Shown: piece after piece, positions 6,065 through 14,380 of the stretch
How the letters are laid out: each line of letters starts with the position of its first letter
How positions within the stretch are numbered: the first letter of the stretch is position 1
Source of the DNA: Christensenellaceae bacterium
GTDB taxonomy: Bacteria; Bacillota; Clostridia; Christensenellales; DTU072
Length of the DNA: 16,598 nt
Reading direction: 5' to 3'
NCBI GenBank assembly: GCA_031260775.1
Contig: JAISKW010000042.1
Span: forward strand, 1 to 16,598
Position numbers and translations under genes: made by a program
Notes under the pieces: generated by a model
Database searches by the model: none
Told to the model about the DNA's origin: nothing
Seen by the model: the letters and a program-made list of their open reading frames with translations, nothing else

Positions 6065-7717
6065 ACGTTGCAGCCGTAACAATTCCTTGTAAACCAAAAC
6101 GTTATCGATAACATCCTTTGCGGCGCGGTGCGCGCCTAAGGCATCGATGCCTAATCTATTACGAAACTCCGCCAAGGAGTTACCTTTATTGCCGCGAAGC
6201 CGTCTCGCGAGGGTGAGCGTATCGATTGTGCGGACAGACTCGGGCAAAACGTACCCCTCTGACTGTAATTGGCGTTTAATAATAGGCATATCGAAGCCGT
6301 CAATATTATGCCCCGCTAAGGTTTTACCGTTTATGAAACGGTAAATATCCCCGGCAATTGCCGAGAATTTAGGCGAATTTTTTACGTCCTTATCGTAAAT
6401 ATGATTAACCTCCGATGCGTTGAACCCAATATGACATTCGGGGTTGACAAGCGTTTCGAGCGTTTCAACTATTCTCCCGTCGACAACAAGAGCCGCGCAA
6501 AACTCGCACGTTAGCGAGGTATATTTATCCTTATCGGTAGTTTCGAGGTCAAAAAAGACGATTTCGCCCTTTAATTCGTCGTAAATTTCCTCTTCTTCGG
6601 CAAAGAACAAATCCCCCACGACGACCTCCTCTTCATAAGGTTTTGGCGAAATAACGGCATAAGAGGTCGGGCACGGCTTGATTTTTGCCGCCGCCGCCTC
6701 GCGTTCCTTTTGCTTGAACTCGTCCTGAACTTTCTTAAGGTTCACGTCGGCAAACGACAACGAATTTATCGTCATCGAATTCCCCTTATCGTATTCGTTG
6801 AATTTTACGTCGCCGTAAACAAGATAATTTTGCCCCTCGCGGACTTTATCTTCAAAATTGTCACATAATTGCCGCAAGGCTTCATTCCTTGCACGCTCGT
6901 CCTTTTTTCGGGAGGAAGGGAAATACACGGCTTTCAGCGTGTCCGTGCCGTCGGTAAAAACCATTTTGTAGAAATTCGTTCCGCTCTTTTTTGCAGTTAG
7001 CTTATCGTAATGCACAAGCCTTGCCGCCGCACAAATGCGTTGTTGTTCCTTTTTGATAATATCTTTTATCCATCGTGCCTTTTCGATAATCATTCCTCCG
7101 AAGATGTTCTCCGTTTCGGCGGCTTCGACAAAAACGTCCGCATATATATCGGCACTGAACGTTTCGCCGCCCTCCGCTACCTCACTTTCGAAAACGACGG
7201 CTGCCACGCCGGATAATTCACGGGCAGTTTTATCCAATATTACCTTGACGTCTCCCACAAGATTAGCGTCTAAGTATTCCTCAAGTCTGTTTGCATAATC
7301 CGCACTTTGGCAGTACGAATACATAAATTCGGGTACCGCAACTACTACTCTATGAAAATCTCCTTTGATTTCGCAGGCGACGGACGCCCCCTCCTGAAAG
7401 CCTTGCCAAAAGTTAGGGAAGTTTCCTCCGGTAAAAGTTGCTACGAGTTTTTTAATATGTCCTTCGTCCGAAATAGTTTTTTCGTAATTAAAGAAAACCG
7501 AGCGACCGGGCAACATTTCGCGCACGGCGGACTCTACCTCCTTTTTCAAAGCCGGGGTAAGCTTGCTGTCATAATCCGCGGCATTGATTACAAACCTAAT
7601 CGTTACGGAGTCATTTTTTGCGACCTCCGCCTCCGATAACTTAAAAAGGCGCGCCTTTTCCTCGCCGAGTATTACATTAAATAAGCTGTTGAACGTACCG
7701 TTTTCCGCTTTTGTCAT
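6053..7717 (-). CDS. PolC-like protein without polymerase: N-domain, OB fold, DEDDh 3'-5' exonuclease
   Basis: A 554-residue protein resembling only the N-terminal part of the Gram-positive replicase PolC. Residues 1-160 look like the PolC N-terminal domain (alternating beta strands, with LEEYLDANLVGDVKVILD near the end). Residues about 245-325 look like its OB fold (TNFYKMVFTDGTDTLKAV, then YLVYGDVKFNEYD). Residues 386-548 are a proofreading exonuclease with all DEDDh residues: D390 and E392 in FFDLETT, D476 in HNIDGFD, H530 and D535 in HRAAKD. The frame ends at a TAG, so the PHP insertion and polymerase, palm and finger domains of the roughly 1,430-residue PolC are absent. Predicted activity is Mg-dependent 3'-5' exonuclease on DNA or RNA. 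Its ATG overlaps the TGA of the upstream PurL-like gene (ATGA), so translation is probably coupled. Its role is unknown. Confidence 0.8.
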   Translation of the reverse strand: MTKAENGTFNSLFNVILGEEKARLFKLSEAEVAKNDSVTIRFVINAADYDSKLTPALKKEVESAVREMLPGRSVFFNYEKTISDEGHIKKLVATFTGGNFPNFWQGFQEGASVACEIKGDFHRVVVAVPEFMYSYCQSADYANRLEEYLDANLVGDVKVILDKTARELSGVAAVVFESEVAEGGETFSADIYADVFVEAAETENIFGGMIIEKARWIKDIIKKEQQRICAAARLVHYDKLTAKKSGTNFYKMVFTDGTDTLKAVYFPSSRKKDERARNEALRQLCDNFEDKVREGQNYLVYGDVKFNEYDKGNSMTINSLSFADVNLKKVQDEFKQKEREAAAAKIKPCPTSYAVISPKPYEEEVVVGDLFFAEEEEIYDELKGEIVFFDLETTDKDKYTSLTCEFCAALVVDGRIVETLETLVNPECHIGFNASEVNHIYDKDVKNSPKFSAIAGDIYRFINGKTLAGHNIDGFDMPIIKRQLQSEGYVLPESVRTIDTLTLARRLRGNKGNSLAEFRNRLGIDALGAHRAAKDVIDNVLVYKELLRLQRSKK

Positions 7718-10503
7718 TTGAAGTATTTTACTCCCCTGTCAAAAAAACCGTAATCCTGCACCGCGCTGACGTTTTTCAAAAGCATAAGCCTTTCGGGATG
7801 CGAAAACCTCCCCAAAACCTTGCCGCCCTCATTGGTCAACGATTCCGCGGCATACGAGTTTCCCGAGGGATTATATGGAAAATAATCGGTCGGCTTACCG
7901 TTTATGTTCACAAACCGTGAGGCAATTTGTCCTGAGTTCGCAAGCGCACGGTAAGCTCCGTCGCTGATTACGAGCTTGCCGCAACCGAGTGAAACGGGAG
8001 CCAGCATACTCTTTTCCTCGTCGCAGTCCCAAAAAAACGGCGAAACCTCGGACGAAACCTTGATGCGCGGAATGCGGCAAGGAAAGCCTTTTACGCTCCG
8101 CTCCGCCGTGAAATACATTTCACTCAATCCGCCGCTAATAAACCCCGCCTCGATTAATGCGCGGAATCCGTCTCCTATGCCCAAAACAAGCCCTCCGCGG
8201 TCGGCAATATGGTCGTTCAGGGCGTCTTTTATGACGTTATTCAGCAAAATACGCCCCAAACGCGACTTTACATCCTTCGGAAACACGTCGCCGCCGAACG
8301 CCACAATTTCGCAATTACGGATTTTTTGCGCTATTATATTCAGCTCCTCGAGCGTGATAATTTCGTCAATCGGCATCCTTTCCGCCGCCGCGCCCGCCTT
8401 CGTAAACGCCGCATGCAGAAGCTTGCCCGTGCCGTATTCCATATCGGCAATGAAAACCCTCGGCATTGCCGTCGTGCCGCGCGGAAAAACCGCAAAGCCC
8501 GTATGCATCACGTCGAACTCCTCACAACGGGACTTTTCCTCCTCGAAAGCCGTCAAACGTTTGTTTAATATCGCTTCCTGCACCGAAATATGCACGTTCG
8601 CACTGTCCTTAATCTCCTCCGTGTCGTCCGCAGTGCCCAAAAGAACAAACTTGATGTAATCGGGTATGTCGGGGGTATCTTCGGCGGATATCACAATTCC
8701 GCCCTCTCCGCCGGTTAATTCAGCCGGAGTTCCTCCGATAAACGTAATGCCCGTGCCGCCCGCAAACGCGCACGCCGACAGCGTTTCAAGAAGATTGTCC
8801 TCCACAACCTCAGCGCAACTCGCCGCACCGACGGTAACAAGGCTCGAAATCGTGCCGCAAAGCTTCGAAAAATAATCGCAATCGAGCCCTTCGGTCTCGC
8901 TTTTTTGCAAAGGGAAAAAGAAGATTTTCTGCCCCTGTCTGATTTTGCTTTCAATTAGCTGTTCGGGTCTTGTTGTCGCCGCCGCCGCAATTCGCACGCG
9001 TCCTTGTTCGCCTCCGCGCGGAAACGCCGCTTCGTCTATGCGGATTTTTAGCTTCGATGCAAAATATCCCACGGATAACGCTTTTGCAAATACTCCGCCG
9101 AGCTTGGAAATATCGTTCAAATTTTGCGAATTTATCGCCGAACTGATGACGATATGCTTTAGATATACGCCTTTGCAGATAAGCGATAGTACCGCCTTTG
9201 CCGCGGTAAGCATTCCGTCGTAATACGCGTTGCCGCTTACGGTGCTTGCGCTGAACGCGCAAACGACGCCGATATCCTTTTCTAATACGTTAAGCCCGTA
9301 AATTTGCGTCGGCTTTACGGCGTTTTTGCCCCCGAAAGGCGCGTACAAAACGCCGCCCTTGACGGTAAAATCGCCGCCCGTTACGGGAAACGCCGCCGTA
9401 TGCTTATACTTTTTCAAAACGTTATCCCGAACTTCTTCGAACGTTTTCGGCGCGCTCTCCTCGCTTTTTGTGCAAAGGGCAACCAAATTCAGCGGCAAAA
9501 ACCCTACTAAAACCTCCCTCCTAAACTCAAAAACCGTCTGCTCGTGAAAACGGATTTTAGATACGCTTTTCGATGTTTCGGAGCCCAAAATCAGAACTTC
9601 CATACCCTGTCCGGCTATTTTATATAACGCGTTCAGACTATGCCGCGGCAAGGTTACAAACAAAGCGTCGTTTGCGATAAAGGCGTCACGGATACAACTC
9701 TCGTCGCCGTTGAGCTCGATTTCGAACGCATTCGTAATTTTTAACAATGCGTCCAACAGGTTTCCGCTGCCGACGACGCTCGCGCCGATATTGATTTTCG
9801 AAAGCTTTTTCAAAAGCTCCGCATATTTTTTAACCGCTTCGCTTTTTGTGCCGCGCGGCTTAGGGGTTATACCCACGATTGCAAATCTATCGCGTTTTTC
9901 GTCCTTTTCGGGCTGCTCCTTTACAAAGCCCGGGGCGAAAAAAAGCTCGCCCGATTCTCCGCAACCGCCCGAAAAAAGCGGAAGCTGAACCTGCGAAAAG
10001 ACCTCTCCCGCGTTCGCCGCGTCGTCGGGTTTTGCCGAAACGAAACCGAATTCGATATCTACATTCTCCGCAAGTGCGTTGCCTAAAATGCCGAACGCGC
10101 CGTTCCCCTCGCCTCCCGACGTTAAAACGGCAAGCCGTCCTTCCTTTTTCTCGGCGGAAGAACCGAATCTTATTATCTTATCGGGGGTGAGTCTTTCGCC
10201 CTTGTCCGCCAATTGTCGGCGGAGCGAAAATAAAGCCTTCAAAATTTCGGGATAATGCCCTTCGGTTTCAACGGCGAACATCTCGGCATTGCGCACGTCG
10301 CAGCCGTACCAGAATCCGTCAATCACGCAAATTTCAAAGTAAAGCGGCGTTTTTCTTATTTGTTTATAGTACTCACGCAAGGCAAACAGCGTTCTGTTCG
10401 AACACTTCAAATCGAAACGCGCCCTGATAAGCGCAAGCCCCGCGTCGCTTGCCGACATAAAGTCGTCCGCCACTACCAACAAATTGTCCGGATTAACGTT
10501 CAC
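7714..10503 (-). CDS. PurL-like (FGAM synthase) protein, probable pseudoenzyme
   Basis: A 929-residue protein related to the clostridial single-chain PurL (about 1,240 residues), which makes FGAM in purine synthesis. The relation shows in the pattern REYYKQIRKTP..VIDGFWYGCDVR (44-71), VETEGHYPEI (78-87), VKGGVLYAPFGG (381-392), the GMLTAAKAVLSLICKG stretch (430-445), a PurQ-like C-terminal domain (about 680-912), and HPER (902-905). Nearly every catalytic signature is changed: DTYWSDHCRHTTF reads DGFWYGCDVRN, ETHNHP reads ETEGHYP, KDSMSG reads DEAAFPRG, the glutaminase Cys in GVCNGC is Gly (GIGDGF, 775-780), and HGEGR reads DGAYR (848-852). It should not make FGAM. The long frame is intact, so it is under selection. 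Start GTG sits inside the Shine-Dalgarno, with a TAG just upstream in frame. Function unknown. Confidence 0.72.
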   Translation of the reverse strand: MNVNPDNLLVVADDFMSASDAGLALIRARFDLKCSNRTLFALREYYKQIRKTPLYFEICVIDGFWYGCDVRNAEMFAVETEGHYPEILKALFSLRRQLADKGERLTPDKIIRFGSSAEKKEGRLAVLTSGGEGNGAFGILGNALAENVDIEFGFVSAKPDDAANAGEVFSQVQLPLFSGGCGESGELFFAPGFVKEQPEKDEKRDRFAIVGITPKPRGTKSEAVKKYAELLKKLSKINIGASVVGSGNLLDALLKITNAFEIELNGDESCIRDAFIANDALFVTLPRHSLNALYKIAGQGMEVLILGSETSKSVSKIRFHEQTVFEFRREVLVGFLPLNLVALCTKSEESAPKTFEEVRDNVLKKYKHTAAFPVTGGDFTVKGGVLYAPFGGKNAVKPTQIYGLNVLEKDIGVVCAFSASTVSGNAYYDGMLTAAKAVLSLICKGVYLKHIVISSAINSQNLNDISKLGGVFAKALSVGYFASKLKIRIDEAAFPRGGEQGRVRIAAAATTRPEQLIESKIRQGQKIFFFPLQKSETEGLDCDYFSKLCGTISSLVTVGAASCAEVVEDNLLETLSACAFAGGTGITFIGGTPAELTGGEGGIVISAEDTPDIPDYIKFVLLGTADDTEEIKDSANVHISVQEAILNKRLTAFEEEKSRCEEFDVMHTGFAVFPRGTTAMPRVFIADMEYGTGKLLHAAFTKAGAAAERMPIDEIITLEELNIIAQKIRNCEIVAFGGDVFPKDVKSRLGRILLNNVIKDALNDHIADRGGLVLGIGDGFRALIEAGFISGGLSEMYFTAERSVKGFPCRIPRIKVSSEVSPFFWDCDEEKSMLAPVSLGCGKLVISDGAYRALANSGQIASRFVNINGKPTDYFPYNPSGNSYAAESLTNEGGKVLGRFSHPERLMLLKNVSAVQDYGFFDRGVKYFK

Positions 10504-10508
10504 CTCCT
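10503..10508 (-). promoter_or_regulatory. Perfect Shine-Dalgarno overlapping the GTG start of the PurL-like gene
   Basis: AGGAGG (10508-10503), the best ribosome-binding site in the window, shares its last G with the GTG start. The in-frame TAG at 10509-10507 rules out a start further upstream. The next in-frame candidates, TTG (10482), TTG (10479), GTG (10473) and ATG (10458), lie 20 or more bases beyond the motif. The true start is therefore uncertain. Confidence 0.6.
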
Positions 10509-10591
10509 ACATTTTACACCACATTTGCCGCAAGAGGGAGTACCGTCGGGAGAAGATTCCCTTTTTCTTTTTCCGCTTCTTTGTAAACGTA

Positions 10592-10621
10592 TTAACTAAA
10601 TACTTAGAATTCGTATATAAT
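10592..10621 (+). promoter_or_regulatory. Promoter of glgP
   Basis: TTAACT (10592-10597) and a perfect TATAAT (10616-10621) are separated by 18 bases. The predicted start, about 7 bases after the -10, falls on the first bases of the stem-loop at 10628. No comparably good promoter was found for the divergent PurL-like gene in the same 186-base gap. Confidence 0.65.
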
Positions 10622-10627
10622 TATAAC

Positions 10628-10671
10628 AATTTGATTTCGCATTTCTATCCTTAGGAATGTGAAATCAAATT
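10628..10671 (+). promoter_or_regulatory. 20-bp stem-loop at the 5' end of glgP mRNA
   Basis: The arms 10628-10647 and 10652-10671 pair over 20 positions, 18 Watson-Crick and 2 G-U, around a 4-base TCCT loop. The hairpin should begin at about +1 of the transcript and end 7 bases before the Shine-Dalgarno AAGGA (10679-10683). The apical ATCCTTA (10647-10653) is the exact complement of TAAGGAT (10678-10684), which contains that Shine-Dalgarno. It could act as a 5' stabilising hairpin, a translational switch, or, as DNA, a long operator dyad at the start site. Confidence 0.65.
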
Positions 10672-10689
10672 TGCTATTAAGGATTTATT

Positions 10690-13098
10690 ATGAAGCAAGT
10701 TTCTAAAGCGGAAATTAAAAAGCAGATTGAGCAAAAGTTATCTGGGCTATACTCGGTATCGCACGAGGACGCGGACAAGGTTCAGATGTACAAGGCGGTT
10801 TGCTTAACCATCCGCGAAATTCTCGGCGACGAACGCCTCGCGTACCAAAACAAGGTTAAAAAAGAGCAGGCAAAGCAGGTTTATTACCTTTCTATGGAGT
10901 TCCTCCTCGGACGCTCCTTAAAAAACAACCTTTTCAATATGGGTCTTACCGCAACCGTCACGCAGGCGGTTAAAGAGTTAGGCTTTGACATCGCAGAGCT
11001 CTACGACATAGAGCCGGATGCGGGTCTCGGAAACGGCGGTTTGGGACGCCTTGCCGCGGCATATCTCGACTCACTCACCTCCTGCCGCTACCCTGCGGGA
11101 GGCTTCTCAATCCTATACGACTACGGCATTTTCGCGCAGAAAATCGTTGACGGTTGGCAAATGGAAATGCCCGACAAGTGGCTCACTAACGGTTCGGTTT
11201 GGATACACCCCCGTGACAACACCTACGAAGTCCGCTTTAACGGTCACGTAGAGGAGCATTGGGACAACGGCAGACTCGTCTGCGAGCACAAGGACTACAC
11301 CCCTATTATGGCTATCGGTTACGAAATGCCCATATCGGGCTACGGCTGCAAGGCGGTCAACTTCCTCAGGCTTTGGAGCGCGAAAACACGCGACGACATC
11401 GATATGCAACTTTTTGCCTCGGGTCAGTTCCTTAAAGCCGTTGAGGCGAAGGCTATGGCGGAGGCAATTTCGCGCGTACTCTACCCTGCAGACAACAACT
11501 ACGAGGGCAAATCTTTAAGGTTAAAGCAGCAATACTTTTTCGTTTCCGCCTCGGTACAGTGCATTATCCGCCACCAACTCCGCACCTACTCTTCATTAGA
11601 CAACCTCGCGGACAAGGTTTCGATGCACATCAACGACACGCACCCCGCGCTCATTATTCCCGAATTAATGCGCATATTTTTGGACGACTACGGCTACTCT
11701 TGGGACAAGGCTTGGGACATCGTTTGCAAAACCGTCAGCTACACGAACCACACGGTTTTGAGCGAGGCTCTTGAAAAATGGCCCGAGCATTTATACGAAA
11801 GTTTACTCCCGCGCATCTATCAAATCGTCAAGGAAATCAACCGCCGCTATTGCGGAATTCTTTGGAATGCGTTCCCAAACGACTGGAACAGGGTATCTAA
11901 AAACGCTATTATCGCAAACGGTGAAATCCGTATGGCCAATATGTGTTTGGCGGCGAGTCACGCGATTAACGGAGTTTCCGCACTCCACACCGAGATATTA
12001 AAAGACGACGTTTTCGCCGATTACTACAAAATCGCGCCGCAAAAATTCTTTAACGTCACCAATGGCATAACCTACCGCCGCTGGCTTGCGCAGGCAAACC
12101 CCGAACTAACCGCATTAATCACCGACCTTATCGGCGACAAGTTCCTCTCCGACCCCAACGAGCTTGACCGCCTAACGGAGTTTTGCACAAACAAGCCCGT
12201 CATTGACAAAATCTTTGACATTAAACGCCGTAACAAGGAAAAACTCGCGCAATACATCAAGCAAACCACCGACATTTCCGTTTCACCCGACGCGGTTTTC
12301 GACGTACAAGTCAAGCGTTTACACGAGTACAAACGCCAACTTCTAAACTGTTTCCACATCATTGACCTTTACCGACGCATCAAAGAAAATCCCTCGCTTG
12401 AGGTGAACCCCCGTGTATTCATTTTCGGCGCGAAGGCTGCCGGTTCCTATTATATGGCGAAGCTTATCATAAAACTTATTTGGTTTTTAGGAGAGCTAAT
12501 AAACAACGACCCCGACGTTCGCGGCAAAATTAAGGTCGTTTTCCTCGAAAATTACCGCGTTACCCTCGCCGAGATGATTATGCCCGCTTCCGACGTATCC
12601 GAGCAAATCAGCACCGCCGGCAAGGAAGCGAGCGGCACGGGCAATATGAAATTTATGCTCAACGGCGCGGTCACTATCGGCACGATGGACGGCGCAAACG
12701 TTGAAATTCACCAACACGTCGGCGACGACAACATTTTCATTTTCGGGCTGCTCACCGAGGAGGTCAACCGCCTCGTCGGCAACTACGCGCCCGCGCTTTA
12801 CTACTCCAACGATTCGCGCATTCGCTACATCATTGACCTTTTCCGCGGCGGCATCAAAGGCGAGCCGTTCAAAGAAATCGCCGACAGCCTCCTCACCGGC
12901 GGCAAACCCGACAGCTACCTCGTTCTCGCCGATTTCGCTTCCTATATCGACGCTCAAAACCGCGTTGACGCCGCGTACTCCGACCGCTATCGCTGGGGTC
13001 GTATGTCCGTTATGAACACCGCACGCTCGGGCTTTTTCGCCTCCGACCGCTCTATCGAAGAATACGCTCAAAAAATCTGGAGACTTACAAAGTGTTAG
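10690..13098 (+). CDS. glgP: Glycogen/alpha-glucan phosphorylase
   Basis: An 802-residue GT35 phosphorylase that releases glucose-1-phosphate from the non-reducing ends of glycogen or maltodextrin using inorganic phosphate and PLP, in the cytoplasm. Length matches the family. Visible are YYLSMEFLLGRSL near 65-77, GNGGLGRLAAAYLDS near 115-129, HINDTHPALIIPELMR in the middle, the KRLHEYKRQLLN active-site segment, and the PLP site EASGTGNMKFMLNG with Lys654. The start ATG has a good Shine-Dalgarno (AAGGA, 6 bases away). The gene is monocistronic: it has its own promoter, a strong leader hairpin and two downstream terminators, and no other glycogen genes adjoin it. ATA isoleucine codons are rare here (about 8 of roughly 65), which serves as a reference for the local codon style. 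Maltodextrin phosphorylase is the nearest alternative label. Confidence 0.97.
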   Translation: MKQVSKAEIKKQIEQKLSGLYSVSHEDADKVQMYKAVCLTIREILGDERLAYQNKVKKEQAKQVYYLSMEFLLGRSLKNNLFNMGLTATVTQAVKELGFDIAELYDIEPDAGLGNGGLGRLAAAYLDSLTSCRYPAGGFSILYDYGIFAQKIVDGWQMEMPDKWLTNGSVWIHPRDNTYEVRFNGHVEEHWDNGRLVCEHKDYTPIMAIGYEMPISGYGCKAVNFLRLWSAKTRDDIDMQLFASGQFLKAVEAKAMAEAISRVLYPADNNYEGKSLRLKQQYFFVSASVQCIIRHQLRTYSSLDNLADKVSMHINDTHPALIIPELMRIFLDDYGYSWDKAWDIVCKTVSYTNHTVLSEALEKWPEHLYESLLPRIYQIVKEINRRYCGILWNAFPNDWNRVSKNAIIANGEIRMANMCLAASHAINGVSALHTEILKDDVFADYYKIAPQKFFNVTNGITYRRWLAQANPELTALITDLIGDKFLSDPNELDRLTEFCTNKPVIDKIFDIKRRNKEKLAQYIKQTTDISVSPDAVFDVQVKRLHEYKRQLLNCFHIIDLYRRIKENPSLEVNPRVFIFGAKAAGSYYMAKLIIKLIWFLGELINNDPDVRGKIKVVFLENYRVTLAEMIMPASDVSEQISTAGKEASGTGNMKFMLNGAVTIGTMDGANVEIHQHVGDDNIFIFGLLTEEVNRLVGNYAPALYYSNDSRIRYIIDLFRGGIKGEPFKEIADSLLTGGKPDSYLVLADFASYIDAQNRVDAAYSDRYRWGRMSVMNTARSGFFASDRSIEEYAQKIWRLTKC

Positions 13099-13155
13099 GA
13101 GGGGAGAGGGAATATTTTCCGTAAAGAAATCGGAACGGACGTTTCGGAAATACAC

Positions 13156-13196
13156 AACAAAGCGCAACCATGCGCCTTGTTTCATTTTTTCTTTTT
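13156..13196 (+). terminator. Rho-independent terminator of glgP
   Basis: AACAA-A-GCGCA (13156-13166) pairs with TGCGC-C-TTGTT (13171-13181) around an ACCA loop, with one A/C mismatch. A T-rich run (TTTTTTCTTTTTC) begins at 13185. It lies 58 bases after the glgP stop. Confidence 0.75.
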
Positions 13197-13218
13197 CAAA
13201 GCGGACGTTAATAATACG

Positions 13219-13248
13219 AAAAAAGCCGAATGATTAGTTCGGCTTTTT
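13219..13248. terminator. Bidirectional terminator between glgP and gap
   Basis: AAAAAGCCGAA and TTCGGCTTTTT form an 11-bp hairpin with the 7-base loop TGATTAG. The T-run on one strand and the A-run on the other allow it to stop transcription from both convergent genes. It is 28 bases past the gap stop codon. Confidence 0.85.
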
Positions 13249-13275
13249 ATTTTGTTTCTTAGGTGTACGCTAAAG

Positions 13276-14295
13276 TTATTTTGCGTCTACGCCTGCCATA
13301 TGCGCGATAAGGTCTACAACCTTGTTCGAATAACCCCACTCGTTGTCGTACCACGATACGAGCTTTACAAAGGTGTTATCCAAAGCGATGCCGGCTTTTG
13401 CGTCGAAGATTGAGGTGCGCGGGTCGGTGATGAAGTCCGACGATACGACGTCGTCCTCGGTATAGCCTAATACGCCTTTAAGGTACGTTTCGCTTGCCTC
13501 TTTAACAGCCGCTTTGATTTCGTCATAGGTTGCGGGCTTTTCGAGCACGCAGGTTAAGTCAACAACCGATACGTCTAAGGTCGGTACGCGGAAGGACATA
13601 CCCGTGAGCTTTTTGTTTAACTCGGGGATAACCTTACCCACGGCTTTAGCCGCGCCGGTCGAGGAGGGGATAATGTTGCCGCTTGCCGCTCTGCCGCCTC
13701 TCCAGTCCTTTTTCGACGGGCCGTCTACGGTTTTTTGCGTTGCGGTGGTGGAGTGCACGGTGGTCATTAAGCCTTTTACCATACCGAATTTATCGTTGAT
13801 AACCTTAGCAAGAGGTGCAAGGCAGTTCGTCGTGCAGGATGCATTCGAAACGACGGTCATATCCGACTTATACGTTTCTTGGTTAACGCCCATAACGAAC
13901 ATAGGAGCATCGCTCGAAGGAGCGGTGATGATAACCTTTTTCGCGCCGCCCTTAAGGTGCTCGCTTGCGGTTTCGATTGTGGTGTTGATGCCGGTAGCCT
14001 CGGCAACATAAGCCGCGCCGCAGGATTTCCAATCGATATCCGCAGCCTTCATGCATGCGAAAATCTTAATTTTCTTGCCGTCAACGACTAAGGAGTTCGA
14101 ATCCTTATCCACGCTGATTTCGCCCTTAAATTGACCGTGAATGCTGTCGTAACGAAGCATATAGACCATATAGTCTAAGTCGATAAAGGGGTCGTTGATG
14201 CCGACAACCTGAACGTCTTTTCTGCCGAGCGACGCTCTGAATACAAGACGGCCGATGCGGCCGAATCCGTTAATACCAATTTTTACTGCTGCCAT
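13276..14295 (-). CDS. gapA: Glyceraldehyde-3-phosphate dehydrogenase, type I
   Basis: A 339-residue NAD-dependent GAPDH that oxidises glyceraldehyde-3-phosphate to 1,3-bisphosphoglycerate in glycolysis, in the cytoplasm. It shows the Rossmann motif INGFGRIGR (8-16), an acidic Asp35 (INDPF) favouring NAD, the active-site SNASCTTNCLAPL (150-162) with Cys154, His181 in TTVHS, and the C-terminal SWYDNEWGYSNKVVDLIAHM. TATQKTVDGPS..DWRGGR and IIPSSTGAAKAVGKVIPELN place it with the E. coli GapA and eukaryotic-like group rather than the Bacillus-like group. Upstream, AAGAAA is only a weak ribosome-binding site. The gene stands alone, with its own promoter and terminator; pgk is not adjacent, unlike the common gap-pgk-tpi arrangement. 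Confidence 0.97.
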   Translation of the reverse strand: MAAVKIGINGFGRIGRLVFRASLGRKDVQVVGINDPFIDLDYMVYMLRYDSIHGQFKGEISVDKDSNSLVVDGKKIKIFACMKAADIDWKSCGAAYVAEATGINTTIETASEHLKGGAKKVIITAPSSDAPMFVMGVNQETYKSDMTVVSNASCTTNCLAPLAKVINDKFGMVKGLMTTVHSTTATQKTVDGPSKKDWRGGRAASGNIIPSSTGAAKAVGKVIPELNKKLTGMSFRVPTLDVSVVDLTCVLEKPATYDEIKAAVKEASETYLKGVLGYTEDDVVSSDFITDPRTSIFDAKAGIALDNTFVKLVSWYDNEWGYSNKVVDLIAHMAGVDAK

Positions 14296-14329
14296 AATTT
14301 CTTAAAGTTTTTATAACTTCTACCTCAAT

Positions 14330-14357
14330 ATTATATAGTTTTTTCACATATCGTAAA
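14330..14357 (-). promoter_or_regulatory. Promoter of gapA
   Basis: On the minus strand TTTACG (14357-14352) and a perfect TATAAT (14335-14330) are 16 bases apart. The predicted start near 14323 gives a leader of about 28 bases. Confidence 0.65.
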
Positions 14358-14380
14358 ATTACAAAAAACAATACCGGGAG

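Noticed and set aside
7976..8659. 227-residue frame opposite the PurL-like gene
   Set aside because: It is Ser/Pro/Ala-rich with no recognisable pattern; the minus frame shows clear family similarity through the PurQ-like domain here.
12496..13185. 229-residue frame opposite the 3' half of glgP
   Set aside because: It lies antisense to the strongly conserved phosphorylase C-terminus, is rich in Val/Ala/Gly typical of a reverse-complement shadow, and shows no domain.
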